Positions 62,535 to 64,000 of a stretch of 64,000 bases of DNA are shown here, in pieces. The stretch comes from Sorangium cellulosum (GTDB taxonomy: Bacteria; Myxococcota_A; Polyangia; Polyangiales; Polyangiaceae): contig NZ_CP012673.1 in the NCBI RefSeq assembly GCF_002950945.1, forward strand, positions 3,638,501 to 3,702,500. Reading direction: 5' to 3'. Under the pieces are notes generated by a model, which saw only the letters and a program-made list of their open reading frames with translations, was not told the DNA's origin and searched no databases. Position 1 is the stretch's first letter; every line of letters starts with the position of its first letter. The position numbers were made by a program, and so were the translations under genes.

Positions 62535-64000
62535 ATGCCGACCAGAATCTGCGCTGTCCGTCGCCGCCCGCCGCCCTGGACCGGAGGGCTCGTCGCCCTG
62601 GCCGGCCTCGCGCTCGCGAGCGGGGTGATCCCGTCGTGCGCCGGCGACGAACCCCCGAGTGACGCCCACGGCGGCGGAGGGGAGAGCGTCGCCGACTGCC
62701 CCACCGACTGCTCCACGGATCCGCGCGCTCCGCTGTGCGACCGCGCGACGGGCCGCTGCGTCGCGTGCCTCCCCGGCGCCGGCGCGTGCCCTGCCGGCCA
62801 CACCTGCGCGCCCGACATGATGGCCTGCGTGCCTGGATGTGAATCCCAGTCCGATTGCCCTGCTCCGCTCGTCTGCGATCCCGCGAAGCGCGCCTGTGTC
62901 GGCTGCGTCACGGACACCGACTGCCTCGATGGGACCGTGTGCACGTCGGAGGGCGAGTGTGTTCAGGGCTGCTCGGCGGCGCGCCCGTGTCCGGGCGGCG
63001 CCGCGTGTTGCGAGGGCCTCTGTCGGGATCTCCAGACAGACGCGCTGAGCTGCGGCGTCTGCGGTCGAGCCTGCCCGGTGCTGCCCCATGGCGAGAGCGC
63101 CTGTGTCTCGGGCGCTTGTTTGCTCGGCGCCTGCGAGAGCGGGTTCATCGACTGCAACAAGGACCCGGCGGACGGGTGCGAGCACGACGTCGCGGAGCGC
63201 GGGCCCTGCTCGTGTACGCCCGGCGAGACCAGGGCGTGTTACCAGGGGCCGCCGGGCACGGAGGGGGTATCCCCCTGCGCGCCCGGGGTCTCCACCTGCA
63301 GGCCGAGCGGCCTCGCGTGGGGGCCGTGCCTCGGCCAGGTGCTGCCGGAGCGCGACGCGTGCGCCGACGGCATCGACGACGACTGTGACGGCACGGTCGA
63401 CAACGCCCCCGATCAGGACGAGGACGGGTGGACGATCTGCGAGGGCGACTGCTGCGACGCCAGGTCGGACGGGTGCCCCACCCCTGCGCTCGTGAACCCC
63501 GGCGCCTTCGAGGTCCCCGGCAACGGGGTCGACGACGACTGCGACGGCGCGGCCGACAACACCTCGACCTGCGACGATGGACTCGCGAGCAACTCGTCCG
63601 CTGCGCGCGACTACGCCAGGGCGATCGATCTCTGCGCCACCACGACGGCGAGCCCGCCGTCGCCCGCGCAGCGCACGTGGGGGGTCATCTCCGCGAGCTT
63701 CCACCGGGCCGACGGCTCCGGCGCGCCGGCGGCGGACCAGCGGTCGATCCGCCGGGGCTTCGGCTCGGGCATCTCGCCGCTCCGGGGCGCGCGGCTCGCC
63801 GCGCTCTCGACCGGCGCGGCCGCGGCGCAGGCGGCGCCGAACAACACGAGCCCGAGCTTCGCCGCGTTCCAGGGCGGCCGGGACATGGGGACCTCGAGCG
63901 GCGTGCCCGAGGACTGGCTCGACGCGAACGGCGGCGACTTCCCGAACGCGCCCGGGTGTCTGGAGCCGCTCGACGGCGCGACCGCCCACGATCCCGTGAT
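62535..64000 (+). CDS. Cys-rich lipoprotein with MopE-type repeats and probable choice-of-anchor L domain (3' truncated by window edge)
   Basis: At least 488 residues; the frame is open at the last base. Signal peptide and lipobox IPSC (Cys at about 35). Cys-rich modules follow with regular spacing (CDRATGRCVACLPGAGAC, CTPGETRACYQGPPG, GWGPC-type ends). Two MopE-like metal-binding motifs are present, ADGIDDDCDGTVDNAPD and NGVDDDCDGAADN, with DQDEDGW and GDCCDA between them. The region from about 360 onward (RAIDLCATTTA, RTWGVISASFHRADGSG, FAAFQGGRDMGTSSGVPEDW) matches, from memory, the choice-of-anchor L domain of large Polyangiales secreted proteins. No good RBS before ATG 62535, but the signal peptide starts there. 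Likely surface exposed; ligand unknown. Confidence 0.82.
   Translation, partial: MPTRICAVRRRPPPWTGGLVALAGLALASGVIPSCAGDEPPSDAHGGGGESVADCPTDCSTDPRAPLCDRATGRCVACLPGAGACPAGHTCAPDMMACVPGCESQSDCPAPLVCDPAKRACVGCVTDTDCLDGTVCTSEGECVQGCSAARPCPGGAACCEGLCRDLQTDALSCGVCGRACPVLPHGESACVSGACLLGACESGFIDCNKDPADGCEHDVAERGPCSCTPGETRACYQGPPGTEGVSPCAPGVSTCRPSGLAWGPCLGQVLPERDACADGIDDDCDGTVDNAPDQDEDGWTICEGDCCDARSDGCPTPALVNPGAFEVPGNGVDDDCDGAADNTSTCDDGLASNSSAARDYARAIDLCATTTASPPSPAQRTWGVISASFHRADGSGAPAADQRSIRRGFGSGISPLRGARLAALSTGAAAAQAAPNNTSPSFAAFQGGRDMGTSSGVPEDWLDANGGDFPNAPGCLEPLDGATAHDPV

Overview
The window is a high-GC bacterial chromosome segment that looks like a myxobacterium of the Polyangiales (Sorangium/Polyangium/Chondromyces type). 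The reasons are very GC-rich third codon positions, an MglA-type gliding GTPase paralogue, a five-PAS hybrid kinase, and many secreted lipoproteins with Gly/Ser-rich linkers behind the lipobox. MopE-type Cys/Asp repeats and an apparent choice-of-anchor L region point the same way. The assignment is an inference from content; no rRNA gene is present to test it.

Layout. 0-8 kb: the 3' part of treZ (trehalose synthesis), trmO, a soluble hybrid histidine kinase, a single-repeat GDT1-type cation transporter, and a translationally coupled lipoprotein plus collagen-like secreted protein. 8-16.5 kb (minus strand): mogA-moeA (molybdenum cofactor), a NodU/CmcH-type O-carbamoyltransferase, and carA-carB, so a carbamoyl-phosphate user sits just upstream of the enzyme that makes it. 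16.6-25.1 kb (plus): a divergent Lgt-like protein, a two-RRM RNA-binding protein with a huge Gly tail, rpmG, and the full elongasome block mreB-mreC-mreD-mrdA-rodA. 25.2-28.4 kb (minus): an MglA-like GTPase with a long C-terminal extension, a PA14 lipoprotein and a zinc-ribbon rhomboid protease.

28.8-39.3 kb (plus): an ECF sigma factor / membrane anti-sigma-like / lipoprotein operon. It is followed by an unusual chaperone module: a J-domain protein, an Hsp70 (DnaK) and a third protein. The two proteins flanking DnaK carry what looks like the same winged-helix-like domain at opposite ends. Then come a membrane M1 aminopeptidase and a multi-pass protein. 39.4-40.4 kb: tRNA-Phe with its promoter and a single-domain response regulator. 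40.4-48.6 kb (minus): a Cys-rich lipoprotein, two proteins of unknown function (one with an SH3b domain), and a tightly overlapping ABC module (GldA-, GldF- and GldG-like plus DUF4340).

48.9-55.8 kb: a DUF3293 protein, a small lipoprotein, a two-component system, thymidine phosphorylase and cioAB/cydAB-type quinol oxidase. 55.8-64 kb: a 10-bp repeat array, then a run of surface proteins: IgGFc-binding-like lipoprotein, FG-GAP repeat lipoprotein, OmpA/TSP3 porin-like protein, and a MopE/choice-of-anchor L lipoprotein that runs off the end. The first two of these have visibly lower GC than the rest of the window.

The best candidates for something undescribed are the winged-helix/J/Hsp70 module (31.0-36.2 kb), the carbamoyltransferase-carAB arrangement, and the extended MglA-like GTPase lying tail to tail with the MreB/RodA elongasome. 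Start codons were chosen by hand from ribosome-binding sites, overlaps and family alignment from memory; no database search was possible.
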